The notes under the pieces are model-generated. The model was not told the DNA's origin and did not search any database. It worked only from the letters and a program-made list of their open reading frames with translations. 64,000 nt of DNA from Lascolabacillus massiliensis (GTDB lineage: Bacteria; Bacteroidota; Bacteroidia; Bacteroidales; Dysgonomonadaceae), in contig NZ_CTEJ01000001.1 in assembly GCF_001282625.1 (NCBI RefSeq), forward strand, positions 930,001 to 994,000, written 5' to 3'. Position numbers and translations under genes: made by a program. Positions within the stretch are counted from its first letter, which is position 1. Each line of letters starts with the position of its first letter. This document shows, in pieces, positions 9,150 through 18,135 of this stretch.

Positions 9150-9947
9150 TTATTTTAATCTGATATTTGTAGACGATTCATTAAAAGCAATACATTCCAT
9201 TGTCATATTATTGCCCTTCTTTGAATTATCTTCCATTTCCATAAACATCATGAGTCCATTTTCATACTTCTTTGTGAATGCTATCATCTCCTTTGGCATA
9301 TTAGCAATACCCTGGCCTCGAGTATCCCCAAAACGGACATTTATTTCAGGTGCAAAATATACAATTATATTATGCTCATCACTTTCTAATTTAAATCCTT
9401 TACAATTATATCCAAGATATTCACGATCAGGTAACTCAGAAAAAGTATAGTCATATTTAATATCAAGATCCTCTTCGCTTAATTCCTGATCGGTAGTTAA
9501 CTCCCTTGCAATTACAGTTTCGTTTGATTTAATTATGAAGACATTCTTTGAATTATCTAAAATCATAATCATATCAGGAGAAATCTCTGTTTTTATACCT
9601 ATATAAGAATCATTTTTACTGAATAGGTAGTTCATATTTGTCTCTCCACCTTCTGTAGTCATCTTTACAGTATAGTCATAATCAAAACGGTAAACTTCAG
9701 GCAGATCAGCGAGATCTACAGATTTTCCACCAAAGTTAAACAGACCTTCAAGATTTGGATTAAGTATCTTTTCCATTGCATTAGAAGTCTTCTCCGCGGC
9801 TTTGTCCGCTGCTTTGTCTATTATAACCTCCTCTGTTTTTTCAAGCACTTTATTTTTTAGTCTGTTTAGAAACTGAGCATTTGCACTATCAGTAAATCCA
9901 AATCCGAAAATAATTATAAACAGGATAAATAAATTTACTTTTTTCAT
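9150..9947 (-). CDS. Exported DUF4412-like protein
   Basis: A 265-residue protein with a clear signal peptide (MKKVNLFILFIIIFGFGF, cleavage probably after NAQ). An amphipathic Lys/Glu/Ala-rich helix follows (about 30-62, KAADKAAEKTSNAMEK). The rest is rich in beta strands (YDYTFSELPDREYLGYNCKGF, then a C-terminal ECIAFNESS). The middle looks like the DUF4412 family of secreted Bacteroidota proteins of unknown function. Periplasmic or surface location is inferred from the signal peptide. It follows the DUF4870 gene on the same strand by 46 bases. Confidence 0.65.
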   Translation of the reverse strand: MKKVNLFILFIIIFGFGFTDSANAQFLNRLKNKVLEKTEEVIIDKAADKAAEKTSNAMEKILNPNLEGLFNFGGKSVDLADLPEVYRFDYDYTVKMTTEGGETNMNYLFSKNDSYIGIKTEISPDMIMILDNSKNVFIIKSNETVIARELTTDQELSEEDLDIKYDYTFSELPDREYLGYNCKGFKLESDEHNIIVYFAPEINVRFGDTRGQGIANMPKEMIAFTKKYENGLMMFMEMEDNSKKGNNMTMECIAFNESSTNIRLK

Positions 9948-9993
9948 TATTTGTAAATCTTTAGATATGAATATATAAACATTGGTCTAAACT

Positions 9994-10329
9994 TCAAATA
10001 GTTTTAAACCACTCTGTATATTTATTACCAAGAATAGGGACAACTTTTTCTTTGCCGTTTACAGCGTTAAGTAATCCAACTATCCACATGTATAAAAGAA
10101 CTAAGTAGCCAATAATACTTACTATCCATCCAAGTACAGGAATTACATTTATAATAGCTAAAGCTATACTTGTTATAACAAGACCTAAAGATTGCCTGAT
10201 ATGAAAACTTGCAAACGGTTCTTTTTTCTCGTTGTTCATAACAAAAGCGAGTACTAACCCGATAACGGTGAGATAAGAAATAATGGCAATGTTTTTGCCC
10301 TGTACATCATTTGATACATTTGTTTCCAT
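9994..10329 (-). CDS. DUF4870/Tic20-like small membrane protein
   Basis: A 111-residue protein with three or four hydrophobic segments (IAIISYLTVIGLVLAFVM; LGLVITSIALAIINVIPVLGWIVSIIGYLVLLYMWIVGLL). It contains the FASFHIRQSLGL motif typical of DUF4870/Tic20-like bacterial proteins. Function is unknown in bacteria; the name reflects similarity to a chloroplast import component only. It lies upstream of the exported DUF4412-like gene on the same strand, so the two may be cotranscribed. Confidence 0.75.
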   Translation of the reverse strand: METNVSNDVQGKNIAIISYLTVIGLVLAFVMNNEKKEPFASFHIRQSLGLVITSIALAIINVIPVLGWIVSIIGYLVLLYMWIVGLLNAVNGKEKVVPILGNKYTEWFKTI

Positions 10330-10547
10330 GATTTATTATTTTAATTAATTTAAATGTAAAAGTACCTATAATTAAGTGTATTAATCTCTAGAACATGTTT
10401 CGGATAGTTTACACAATCACCTTACTTTCACTACTTAACGCATAGCTTTAAAAATTGTTTTAACTAATCAGCGAAATGTAAAAATTTAACAAAATTACTA
10501 CTACCAAAATGTAGCCTGAATTGAAGCGATATAATCAATAATCTTTT

Positions 10548-10583
10548 TTTGTTTCCGCTTTTTATATAAAAACATTACATTTG
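10548..10583 (+). promoter_or_regulatory. Predicted promoter of the nucleotidyltransferase gene
   Basis: A perfect -7 element TACATTTG is at 10576-10583. A TTTG (10548-10551) lies 24 bases upstream, slightly beyond the usual spacing. The leader would be about 25 bases. Confidence 0.5.
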
Positions 10584-10612
10584 CATAAGAGATTAAATTA
10601 AAAAGATAATAA

Positions 10613-11515
10613 ATGAAACCTACACTTTTTGTATTAGCAGCAGGAATGGGAAGCCGTTATGGCGGTCTAAAGCAATTAGATGGAGTAGGACCTAATGGGG
10701 AAACCATAATGGACTATTCAATATTTGATGCTGTAAATGCCGGATTTGGCAAATTGGTATTTGTAATTCGTAAATCTTTTGAACAGGACTTCAGAGACAA
10801 AATAGTTAAGAAGTATGAGAAGAAAATTCCTGTTGAACTGGTATTCCAGGAGTTTGATAAATTACCTGAAGGCTTCAAACCTAACCCTGAAAGAGTAAAG
10901 CCATGGGGCACAAACCATGCTGTAATGATGGGAAAAGATGTTATCAATGAGCCTTTTGCAGTGATCAATGCAGATGATTTCTATGGTCGCGAAAGCTTTA
11001 AGATTTTGGCCGATACACTTTCTGAACTTAATAATAGCGAAAACAACTACTGTATGATAGGATACCGCATAGGAAACACACTTTCTGAAAGTGGTACAGT
11101 TGCACGTGGTGTATGTGAGACAGATGAAAACGGTTATCTTACTGGTGTTGTAGAACGCACCCAGGTTAAGCGAATTAATGGTGAAGTTTGCTTTAAGGAT
11201 GAGAATGACCAGTGGATTGCTGTAGAAGATAATACACCAGTATCAATGAATATGTGGGGTTTTACTCCCGATTACTTTAAATATTCAGATGATTATTTTG
11301 TAAAATTTTTGGAAGATAATCAGGATAATATCAAAGCAGAATTTTTTATTCCTTTATTAGTAAACCATTTGATAGTTAATAAAACAGCTAAAGTTAGGGT
11401 CTTGGATACACCTTCAAAATGGTTTGGAGTAACATATGCTGAAGACAGACCAGATGTTGTAGCCAAATTGAAAGAACTATCAGATAATGGTACTTATCCA
11501 ACGCCATTGTGGTAA
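10613..11515 (+). CDS. Sugar-phosphate nucleotidyltransferase family protein
   Basis: A 300-residue Rossmann-like nucleotidyltransferase. The N-terminal LAAGMGSRYGGLKQLDGVGPNGETIMDYSI is the nucleotide-binding loop, VINADDFYGRESF supplies the metal-binding Asp pair, and TRVxx-like EFFIPLLVNHLI lies towards the end. The family makes NDP-sugars from sugar-1-phosphates; this Bacteroidota subgroup is usually annotated only as nucleotidyltransferase, and the sugar and base cannot be told from sequence. It is followed after 31 bases by a CNNM/CorC-type gene and may be cotranscribed with it. Confidence 0.8.
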   Translation: MKPTLFVLAAGMGSRYGGLKQLDGVGPNGETIMDYSIFDAVNAGFGKLVFVIRKSFEQDFRDKIVKKYEKKIPVELVFQEFDKLPEGFKPNPERVKPWGTNHAVMMGKDVINEPFAVINADDFYGRESFKILADTLSELNNSENNYCMIGYRIGNTLSESGTVARGVCETDENGYLTGVVERTQVKRINGEVCFKDENDQWIAVEDNTPVSMNMWGFTPDYFKYSDDYFVKFLEDNQDNIKAEFFIPLLVNHLIVNKTAKVRVLDTPSKWFGVTYAEDRPDVVAKLKELSDNGTYPTPLW

Positions 11516-11546
11516 TAAATTCAAGTAATTTTTCTATCATTATATT

Positions 11547-12857
11547 ATGTGGATAGATATTATCATCATTCTTTTGCTGATTCTGCTAAATGGTTTTTTT
11601 GCCCTTTCCGAGATAGCAATAGTCTCAGCGAGGAAAAACAAACTGGAATCAGCATATAAGAATGGTTCAAACGGAGCTTCTCGTGCGCTGAAGCTTCAGT
11701 CCGACCCTGATAATTTTTTATCCTCAGTACAAGTAGGAATTACTTTAATAGGTATTATAAATGGTGCTTACGGAGGTCAGGCCTTCGCAGGCAAACTGGT
11801 GCCCTTTTTCGATCAATTCGCATTCACTGCTCCTTTTGCAGAAGGGATATCAATGGTGACCGTTGTATTTCTGATCACTTATATCTCCATTGTAATAGGC
11901 GAGCTGGTGCCCAAAACAATAGCTCTGAATTATTCAGAAAAAATGGCAGTGGCAGTAGCTCCAACTATTTATGCAGTAAGTATTATTTTTTATCCCTTTG
12001 TCAAGCTTCTCTCTTTTTCTACCGGTTTTATCAACAGGTTAATCGGATTGAAACCAAAGGAAGATGTAATTTCAGAAATGGAATTGCGTGCTATGCTAAA
12101 AACTGCTTCTCATGAAGGTATAATTGATGTTCAGGAAAATATCATCCACGAACAGGTGTTCTATTTTTCAGATAAACGTGCAAGACATCTAATGACCCAC
12201 AGAACAGATGTAGAATGGGTGGATATAAGTAAAAGCAAGGAAGAGGTAATTGAACAATTACTACAGACAAAGCATAGTAAGATACTTGCATGCAGAAAAA
12301 AAATAGATGATTTTGTAGGGATCATATCAATGCGTGATTTTCTTATGCGACTTAACAGCAAGGAAGATTTCACAATTGAAGAGCTGATAATGGAGCCAAT
12401 TATAGTTCCAAATACCGTACGAGCCCAGAAAGTGCTTGAGAACTTCAAGAACAGTTATAAGTTCGTTGCAGTTGTTGTAGATGAGTATGGCAGCCTCGAT
12501 GGTATTATTACAATTCATGATATTTTTGAAAATCTTGTAGGTAATGTTCCTGAGGAAACGGATGTAGAATCAACTGAACCACTTATATTTATTAGGGAAG
12601 ATAATTCTGCGTTGGTAAGCGGAGAGGCACCAATTGAAATATTAACTCAATTTGACGAAGACTTCATAGTCGACTTCGATAAAATTGATTATTCTACTGT
12701 TGCAGGTTTCGTTTTTACCTGTATTAATAAGATTCCAGGTGTCGGTGATAAGTTTGAGTATAACAATCTTATTTTCGAGATTATGGATGTTGATGGTAAT
12801 AAAATTGATAAAGTTTTGATAACGAGGAAGATGGATGTGAAAGGTGTAGTAATATGA
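11547..12857 (+). CDS. CNNM/CorC (HlyC/UPF0053) family membrane protein
   Basis: A 436-residue hemolysin-related transport protein. The N-terminal DUF21 domain (about 1-190) has four hydrophobic segments and the signature NGFFALSEIAIVSARKNKLE. A CBS-domain pair (about 205-335) includes VVVDEYGSLDGIITIHDIFENLVG. The C-terminal CorC_HlyC domain (about 345-430) contains DYSTVAGFVFTCINKIPGVGDKF. Family members are linked to Mg2+ or Co2+ efflux or homeostasis; the old hemolysin name has little support. It ends 133 bases before the galactose operon. Confidence 0.88.
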   Translation: MWIDIIIILLLILLNGFFALSEIAIVSARKNKLESAYKNGSNGASRALKLQSDPDNFLSSVQVGITLIGIINGAYGGQAFAGKLVPFFDQFAFTAPFAEGISMVTVVFLITYISIVIGELVPKTIALNYSEKMAVAVAPTIYAVSIIFYPFVKLLSFSTGFINRLIGLKPKEDVISEMELRAMLKTASHEGIIDVQENIIHEQVFYFSDKRARHLMTHRTDVEWVDISKSKEEVIEQLLQTKHSKILACRKKIDDFVGIISMRDFLMRLNSKEDFTIEELIMEPIIVPNTVRAQKVLENFKNSYKFVAVVVDEYGSLDGIITIHDIFENLVGNVPEETDVESTEPLIFIREDNSALVSGEAPIEILTQFDEDFIVDFDKIDYSTVAGFVFTCINKIPGVGDKFEYNNLIFEIMDVDGNKIDKVLITRKMDVKGVVI

Positions 12858-12878
12858 TTTGTTAAAATCGCTATATTA

Positions 12879-12892
12879 TGTTTTATAACACA
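12879..12892. promoter_or_regulatory. Candidate operator 1 upstream of galM
   Basis: TGTTTTATAACACA is an inverted repeat with six of seven half-site positions matching (TGT-n-TTATAA-n-ACA). It shares the TGT/ACA ends with the second palindrome 28 bases downstream. An operator role is inferred. Confidence 0.35.
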
Positions 12893-12920
12893 AAAAAATG
12901 TTAGGTAGTTAATACTAACT

Positions 12921-12935
12921 GTGTTAATTTTACAC
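12921..12935. promoter_or_regulatory. Candidate galM promoter/operator 2
   Basis: GTGTTAATTTTACAC is an imperfect palindrome with GTGT/ACAC ends. It contains TAATTTTA (12925-12932), one base off the -7 consensus, with TTAG (12901-12904) 20 bases upstream as a weak -33. A repressor bound here would cover the promoter. The galM ATG lies 55 bases downstream. Confidence 0.4.
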
Positions 12936-12990
12936 CAATTTAAAAAATCAATCTTCATCCTTATCTTAATTTAAAAACCAAGAAAATAAC

Positions 12991-14067
12991 ATGAACAAAA
13001 TGTATAGCAAGTCCGGTTTGCTTGGTGAAGCTTTTGAAAAAATCGTAGATGGCAAGCAAACCGGATTATACATTCTAACAAACAAAGTTGGAAGTGAAGT
13101 AACGATTACAAATTATGGCGCTAAAATAGTATCACTGATGGTACCGGATAAAGATGATTTTTTTCAGGATATTGTTTTAGGACATCCCAATATCAATGAC
13201 TATCTCGATTCAGAAGAACCCTATTTTGGAGCAATATGTGGCCGAACAGCAAATCGAATTGCCAACGGCCTTTTTTATCTGAATGGCAAAGAGTATAAGC
13301 TTACAGTCAATAACGGTCCCAATTCCCTACATGGTGGTATTAAAGGATTTAATTCAGTTGTATGGGAGGTAACAAAACTCACAGAAAACAGCATTGAATT
13401 ATATTATCTCTCTGTTGATGGAGAAGAGGGATTCCCAGGTAATCTTTCTGTATGGGTTACATATACTATAACAGAAGATAACACACTCAGAATTGATTAT
13501 AAAGCTGAAACAGATAAAACCACAATACTCAATCTCACGAATCATTCATATTTCAATCTTTCCGGCGAAGGTGATCCTCATGTTGGAGATCATATTCTTA
13601 TGCTGAATGCAGATAAATATCTCCCTACAGATAACACTGCAATTCCTTATGGAGATCCTGAACCTGTAAAGGATACTCCAATGGATTTTACAACTCCGGT
13701 TGAAATAGGTAAAAGAATAAATGATGATTTCGAGCAACTGAGATTTGGTAAAGGATATGATCACACATTTGTATTAAATAAGAATAGCTCAGAAGAGTTT
13801 TCTTTTGCAGGTTATTGCAAATCTCCCAAGACCGGTATCAGAATGGATATATATACTACGGAACCGGGACTTCAGCTATATACTGCTAACTGGCTTACAG
13901 GAAACTTCATTGGCAAGAATGGTCATAATTACCCTGAGAGATCATCTGTCTGTTTTGAAACGCAACATTTTCCCGACAGCATAAATAAACCTGATTATCC
14001 ATCGGTTATATTAGAGCCGGGGGAAACGTTTAGCTCAAGAACAGATTTTAGATTTTCTGTAGAGTAA
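12991..14067 (+). CDS. galM: Galactose mutarotase (aldose 1-epimerase)
   Basis: Interconverts alpha and beta anomers of galactose ahead of galactokinase. At 358 residues it has the expected length. Motifs include NRIANG (substrate-binding Asn/Arg near 85-90), SLHGGIKGF (His), the catalytic NLTNHSYFNL (His), and the late catalytic Glu in FETQHFPDSINKPDYPSVILEPGE. No signal peptide is seen, so it is cytoplasmic. It is first in a galM-transporter-galK operon. Confidence 0.93.
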   Translation: MNKMYSKSGLLGEAFEKIVDGKQTGLYILTNKVGSEVTITNYGAKIVSLMVPDKDDFFQDIVLGHPNINDYLDSEEPYFGAICGRTANRIANGLFYLNGKEYKLTVNNGPNSLHGGIKGFNSVVWEVTKLTENSIELYYLSVDGEEGFPGNLSVWVTYTITEDNTLRIDYKAETDKTTILNLTNHSYFNLSGEGDPHVGDHILMLNADKYLPTDNTAIPYGDPEPVKDTPMDFTTPVEIGKRINDDFEQLRFGKGYDHTFVLNKNSSEEFSFAGYCKSPKTGIRMDIYTTEPGLQLYTANWLTGNFIGKNGHNYPERSSVCFETQHFPDSINKPDYPSVILEPGETFSSRTDFRFSVE

Positions 14068-14165
14068 TGCTTTAAAATAAGATAATAAGAACCTATAAAA
14101 CAGGCAATTGTAAAAGTGTAAATTTAGTCAAAAAGTAATATAAAATCATTAATTAAATTAAAAGT

Positions 14166-15455
14166 ATGAACACTACTACTCAAAACAAGAATCGGATAGT
14201 GCCAATTATTATGATGATCGCACTTTTCGGAATGATCGCATTTGTGACCAATCTGGCCGCACCAATGGGATTAGTATTAAAACAACAGTTTGCTGTATCA
14301 AATTTCCTTGGACTATTAGGAAACCTTGCCAATTTCATTGCTTATGCAGTAATGGGTATACCGGGTGGTATTCTATTGCAACGTGTAGGTTATAAGAAAA
14401 CTGCCCTTATTGCAGTTGCTGTAGGTTTCATAGGAGTATTAGTGCAATTCCTATCAGGACATTCACCTGAATCTTTAGCCTTTACTATTTATTTGCTTGG
14501 TGCATTTATTGCAGGTTTTTCTATGTGTTTATTAAACATCGTAGTAAACCCAATGTTGAATACATTAGGTGGTGGTGGTAACAAAGGAAATCAGCTGATT
14601 CAAATTGGTGGATCTTTCAACTCATTGATGGCTACTTTCACACCTGCTTTCGTAGGTATCCTTATTGGTGATGCTGTAAGTGCAAGAATCAGCGATGTAT
14701 TCCCTGTTATGTATATTGCAATGGGCGTATTTGCAGTTGTATTCTTTGTATTATGGTCAGTAAATATTCCTGAACCACACATTACCGAATCAAAGGAATC
14801 AATGGGAAGTCTGATGTCAGGTGCCCTTAAATTCAAACATTTCGTATTAGGTGCAATAGCCATATTCATCTATGTTGGTATTGAGGTTGGTAACCCTTAC
14901 ATCATGTTGTACTGGCTTGAAGAGATGCCATCTGTAGGTGCCACTATCGGAGGATTTGTTACAGGTACATACTGGTTCCTTATGTTAATCGGCCGTTTGG
15001 TTGGAGCATCACTAGGAAGCAAGGTGTCAAGCAAGACTATGCTCAGCTCTCTCTCAATAGTGGGATTGGTACTGGTTCTGGCTGCTATCTTCTCACCAAC
15101 AACCAACCTTGTTGAACTTCCTGTATTACAAAGATCTGCTGAAGGTGCTCTTTCATTTGGTTTGGCCGAAGTGCCTATCAATGCACTGTTCTTTGTATTG
15201 GTTGGTCTTTGTACTTCAATTATGTGGGGAAGTATATTCAATCTTGCAGTTGAAGGATTGGGTAAATATACACCGGCAGCTGCAGGTATTTTCATGACTA
15301 TGGTTTGCGGTGGTGGTATTCTTCCTGCAATCCAGGGTGGCATTGCAGATGCTGTAGGATACATTTCTAGTTACTGGTTAATTATTGCTGCACTGGCTTA
15401 TCTGTTATTCTACGGCCTAATAGGATCTAAAGTAAACAAAAGAGCAACAGAATAA
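14166..15455 (+). CDS. MFS sugar transporter (FucP/GluP-like, probably galactose)
   Basis: A 429-residue major facilitator with about 12 hydrophobic segments (starting IVPIIMMIALFGMIAFVTN, with the cytoplasmic loop motif LLQRVGYKKTAL after segment 2). The position between galM and galK, 98 and 36 bases away, makes inward galactose/glucose:H+ symport the best guess. It resembles the FucP/GluP branch of Bacteroidota transporters, but the substrate is inferred from context. Confidence 0.85.
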   Translation: MNTTTQNKNRIVPIIMMIALFGMIAFVTNLAAPMGLVLKQQFAVSNFLGLLGNLANFIAYAVMGIPGGILLQRVGYKKTALIAVAVGFIGVLVQFLSGHSPESLAFTIYLLGAFIAGFSMCLLNIVVNPMLNTLGGGGNKGNQLIQIGGSFNSLMATFTPAFVGILIGDAVSARISDVFPVMYIAMGVFAVVFFVLWSVNIPEPHITESKESMGSLMSGALKFKHFVLGAIAIFIYVGIEVGNPYIMLYWLEEMPSVGATIGGFVTGTYWFLMLIGRLVGASLGSKVSSKTMLSSLSIVGLVLVLAAIFSPTTNLVELPVLQRSAEGALSFGLAEVPINALFFVLVGLCTSIMWGSIFNLAVEGLGKYTPAAAGIFMTMVCGGGILPAIQGGIADAVGYISSYWLIIAALAYLLFYGLIGSKVNKRATE

Positions 15456-15491
15456 GGATTAGATCCTTTTCCTAAACTTTAAAAATTAAAT

Positions 15492-16640
15492 ATGACAAAA
15501 GAACAAGTAATTAAGATATTCAAAGAGAAATTCAATAATGAAAACCCTGAAGTTTACACGTCCCCCGGACGTGTAAACTTAATTGGGGAACATACCGATT
15601 ATAACGGAAGTTTTGTATTTCCGGGAGCTATCGACAAAGGTATGATAGCTGCCATCAGATTCAATGGTACAGATAAAATAAGAGCTTACGCAATTGATTT
15701 GGACGAAAGCTCAGAATTTGGTCTTATTGAGGAGGATGCTCCAAATGAAGGCTGGGCAAAGTATCTTTTTGGTGTATGCCGTGAGATAATAAAAAGAGGA
15801 GGCACAGTAAAAGCATTTGATACTGTTTTTGCAGGTGATGTTCCACTTGGAGCAGGTATGTCTTCATCAGCAGCACTGGAGAGTACATACGCATTCGCTC
15901 TTAACGATTTACTGAACCTGGGAATTGATAAATTTGAGCTTGCACGCATTGGTCAAAGCACCGAACACAATTATGTTGGTGTAAAGTGCGGTATTATGGA
16001 TCAGTTTGCTTCAATCTTTGGAAAAGAGGGTCATCTTATTCGTTTAGACACCAAATCAATGGAATATGAATATTTCCCTTTTAATCCGAAAGGCTATAAA
16101 CTAGTTCTGTTAGATACACTTGTTAAGCATGAGCTAGCATCTTCAGCATACAATGCACGTCGTGCATCATGCGAAAATACAGCTGCAACTATAAGCAAAC
16201 TTCATCCGGAAGTTAAATTCCTTCGTGATGCATCAATGGACATGCTTAATGAAGTTAAAGATCAAATCTCGGAAGAAGATTACATGCGTTCTAAATATGT
16301 AATAGAGGAAACTCAACGTGTGATTGATGTAAGTAATGCACTTCAGCAGGGAGATTATGAAACCGTTGGTCAAAAGATGTATGAAACCCATCACGGTATG
16401 AGTAAACTCTATGATGTTAGCTGCGAAGAGCTCGATTTCCTTAACGATATTGCCAAAGAGCATGGCGTTACCGGTTCAAGAGTAATGGGTGGCGGCTTCG
16501 GCGGTTGCACAATTAACCTTGTAAAAGATGAGTTGTACGACTCATTTATTGCAGATGCAAAAAAACAATTTAAAGAAAAGTATGGTCATGAACCAAAAGT
16601 GTATGACGTTGTTATCAGCGACGGTGCACGCAAACTATAA
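15492..16640 (+). CDS. galK: Galactokinase
   Basis: GHMP kinase that phosphorylates galactose at C1 (Leloir pathway). It has 382 residues. The galactokinase signature GRVNLIGEHTDYNGSFVFP is at about 23-41, the GHMP ATP loop PLGAGMSSSAALES at about 117-130, and the C-terminal GHMP motif VMGGGFGGCTINLV near 331-344. It is last in the galactose operon; GalT and GalE are not in the window. A strong terminator lies 19 bases after its stop. Confidence 0.96.
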   Translation: MTKEQVIKIFKEKFNNENPEVYTSPGRVNLIGEHTDYNGSFVFPGAIDKGMIAAIRFNGTDKIRAYAIDLDESSEFGLIEEDAPNEGWAKYLFGVCREIIKRGGTVKAFDTVFAGDVPLGAGMSSSAALESTYAFALNDLLNLGIDKFELARIGQSTEHNYVGVKCGIMDQFASIFGKEGHLIRLDTKSMEYEYFPFNPKGYKLVLLDTLVKHELASSAYNARRASCENTAATISKLHPEVKFLRDASMDMLNEVKDQISEEDYMRSKYVIEETQRVIDVSNALQQGDYETVGQKMYETHHGMSKLYDVSCEELDFLNDIAKEHGVTGSRVMGGGFGGCTINLVKDELYDSFIADAKKQFKEKYGHEPKVYDVVISDGARKL

Positions 16641-16646
16641 TTTTAT

Positions 16647-16663
16647 CAACTAAAATTTAGTTG
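16647..16663. promoter_or_regulatory. Perfect palindrome between galK and the Nudix regulator
   Basis: CAACTAAAATTTAGTTG is two perfect 8-base arms around one central base. Its right arm overlaps the first bases of the galK terminator stem (16660-16663). It may be an operator for the downstream Nudix-type regulator or an RNA hairpin competing with the terminator; both are inferences. Confidence 0.45.
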
Positions 16664-16706
16664 GAAGCCTGGAGCTACTATTTGTTCCGGCTTCCAACTT
16701 TTTTTT
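16660..16706 (+). terminator. Intrinsic terminator of the galactose operon
   Basis: A perfect 10-bp G+C-containing stem, GTTGGAAGCC (16660-16669) with GGCTTCCAAC (16689-16698), followed by eight T (16699-16706). Confidence 0.88.
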
Positions 16707-16733
16707 AAACATAATTTTTTTACCTTACCTACT

Positions 16734-17426
16734 ATGTTACAAACATACTACGAAAACAATGATAAATTCCTCATTGCAGTTGATTGTATTATTTTTGGAT
16801 TTCAAGATAAAGAACTTAATGTATTATTAACCCGCAGACCTGTAGAACCCTTGAAAAACGAATGGTCACTGATGGGTGGGTTTATGGAAAATGGGGAAAG
16901 TCTTGATCAAGCTGCTGAAAAAATACTATTTCGTTATACAAGCCACAAAGATATATATATGGAACAGGTTGGTGCGTATGGTGATGTAGACCGTGATTCA
17001 GGTGGTAGAGTAGTCTCTGTTGCTTACTACGCTTTAGTCAATTCCGAAAATTTCAATACATCACTTGCAAAAAAGTATGATGCAAAATGGCTAAGTGTAA
17101 GTAAATTGCCAAAGCTTGTTTTTGATCATAACAAAATGGTAGAAGACGCTATAAAGCTTTTGCAATATAAAGCCTCAAATCAGCCGATTGTATTTAAATT
17201 TTTCGATGAAAAATTCACGCTTACTGAACTACAGGATCTATATGAAGCCATTTATCAAATGCAATTAGACAAACGCAATTTCAGGAAAAAGCTAAGCAAC
17301 ATGAATCTTCTCGACAAACTTGACGAGAAAGATAAAGTAAACTCCAGGAGGGGGGCATATTACTACACCTTCAATAAAGAGAGATACGAAAAATTTATAG
17401 AAGAGGGAAATCGATTCTCGCTATGA
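16734..17426 (+). CDS. Nudix-domain transcriptional regulator (NrtR/AraR-like)
   Basis: A 230-residue protein with an N-terminal Nudix fold (about 10-145) and a C-terminal winged helix (about 155-230, LTELQDLYEAIYQMQLDKRNFRKKL). The Nudix box region GGFMENGESLDQAAEKILFRYT keeps the glycines and first Glu but lacks the REUxEE catalytic core, so hydrolysis is unlikely and ligand sensing is favoured. In Bacteroidota, relatives regulate sugar operons such as arabinose. Placement directly after galMPK suggests this one controls galactose genes (inference). The stop is seven bases from the convergent SIMPL gene. Confidence 0.83.
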   Translation: MLQTYYENNDKFLIAVDCIIFGFQDKELNVLLTRRPVEPLKNEWSLMGGFMENGESLDQAAEKILFRYTSHKDIYMEQVGAYGDVDRDSGGRVVSVAYYALVNSENFNTSLAKKYDAKWLSVSKLPKLVFDHNKMVEDAIKLLQYKASNQPIVFKFFDEKFTLTELQDLYEAIYQMQLDKRNFRKKLSNMNLLDKLDEKDKVNSRRGAYYYTFNKERYEKFIEEGNRFSL

Positions 17427-17433
17427 TAAATAA

Positions 17434-18135
17434 TTAATTTTTTAAATAATAATTTACAGTAGTCACAACTCTCACGTTTTTAATATATGGAGTATTTGCA
17501 TCTCGGTCTGTAATGGTAAACTGCCCCTGAGATGCATTTCTTATTTTACCCAGCTTACTTCCGGAGTCAAGAGCAAATTTCTCTGCAGCCTCCCTCGCGT
17601 TTTTAGTTGCCTCTTCAATCATAGCGGGCTTGATACTATTCAAGCCTGTGAATTCATATAATGTATTATATCTATAATCACCACCTGTTATTGCAACCCC
17701 CTGTTTAAGCAATTCTGTCTGCTCCGAAATTAGTTTGCGAATCTGATCCACATTATTAGAAGTAACAGTTATCACAGAGGTTGCATTATACCTGTACTGA
17801 ATTGCCTGGTTAAGGTAACGTTCAGCCTCCATATCAATTATTTCAGGTGGAGCTATGCTTATCTCATCATCTGTAATACCGTTCGACCTCAGGAAATCAA
17901 CAATAGTTCTATTTTTACTTTGAATATTTGTATAAAGAGTTGTCAGATCATTTCCCAGATCTTTATACATCAAAGGCCAGATAACTTTATCTGCCGGCAC
18001 CTCCATCTCTGCAAGTCCTTTTACAGTTACAACGCGGTCGCGATCTGTAAAGTTGTTAATACCTCTGTTTAATAAAATTCCAAACGCCAATAGTGCGATC
18101 GCTAAAATTATAGATTCTACAATCCAGTTTTTCAT
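17434..18135 (-). CDS. SIMPL (DUF541) domain protein
   Basis: A 233-residue protein with an N-terminal uncleaved-looking hydrophobic helix (IVESIILAIALLAFGILL). The SIMPL domain follows: VVTVKGLAEMEVPADKVIWPL, then an Asn/Thr-rich strand region, a long helix (EEATKNAREAAEKFALDSGSKLGKI) and the ending VVTTVNYYL. DUF541 proteins are periplasmic or membrane-anchored and of poorly known function; some form ring oligomers or relate to oxidative stress. It converges on the Nudix regulator and is divergent from carA. Confidence 0.83.
   Translation of the reverse strand: MKNWIVESIILAIALLAFGILLNRGINNFTDRDRVVTVKGLAEMEVPADKVIWPLMYKDLGNDLTTLYTNIQSKNRTIVDFLRSNGITDDEISIAPPEIIDMEAERYLNQAIQYRYNATSVITVTSNNVDQIRKLISEQTELLKQGVAITGGDYRYNTLYEFTGLNSIKPAMIEEATKNAREAAEKFALDSGSKLGKIRNASQGQFTITDRDANTPYIKNVRVVTTVNYYLKN

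Noticed and set aside
14897-15364. 155-codon ORF antisense to the sugar transporter
   Set aside because: It is a Pro/Thr/Ile-rich shadow frame with no family features and lies wholly within the MFS gene.
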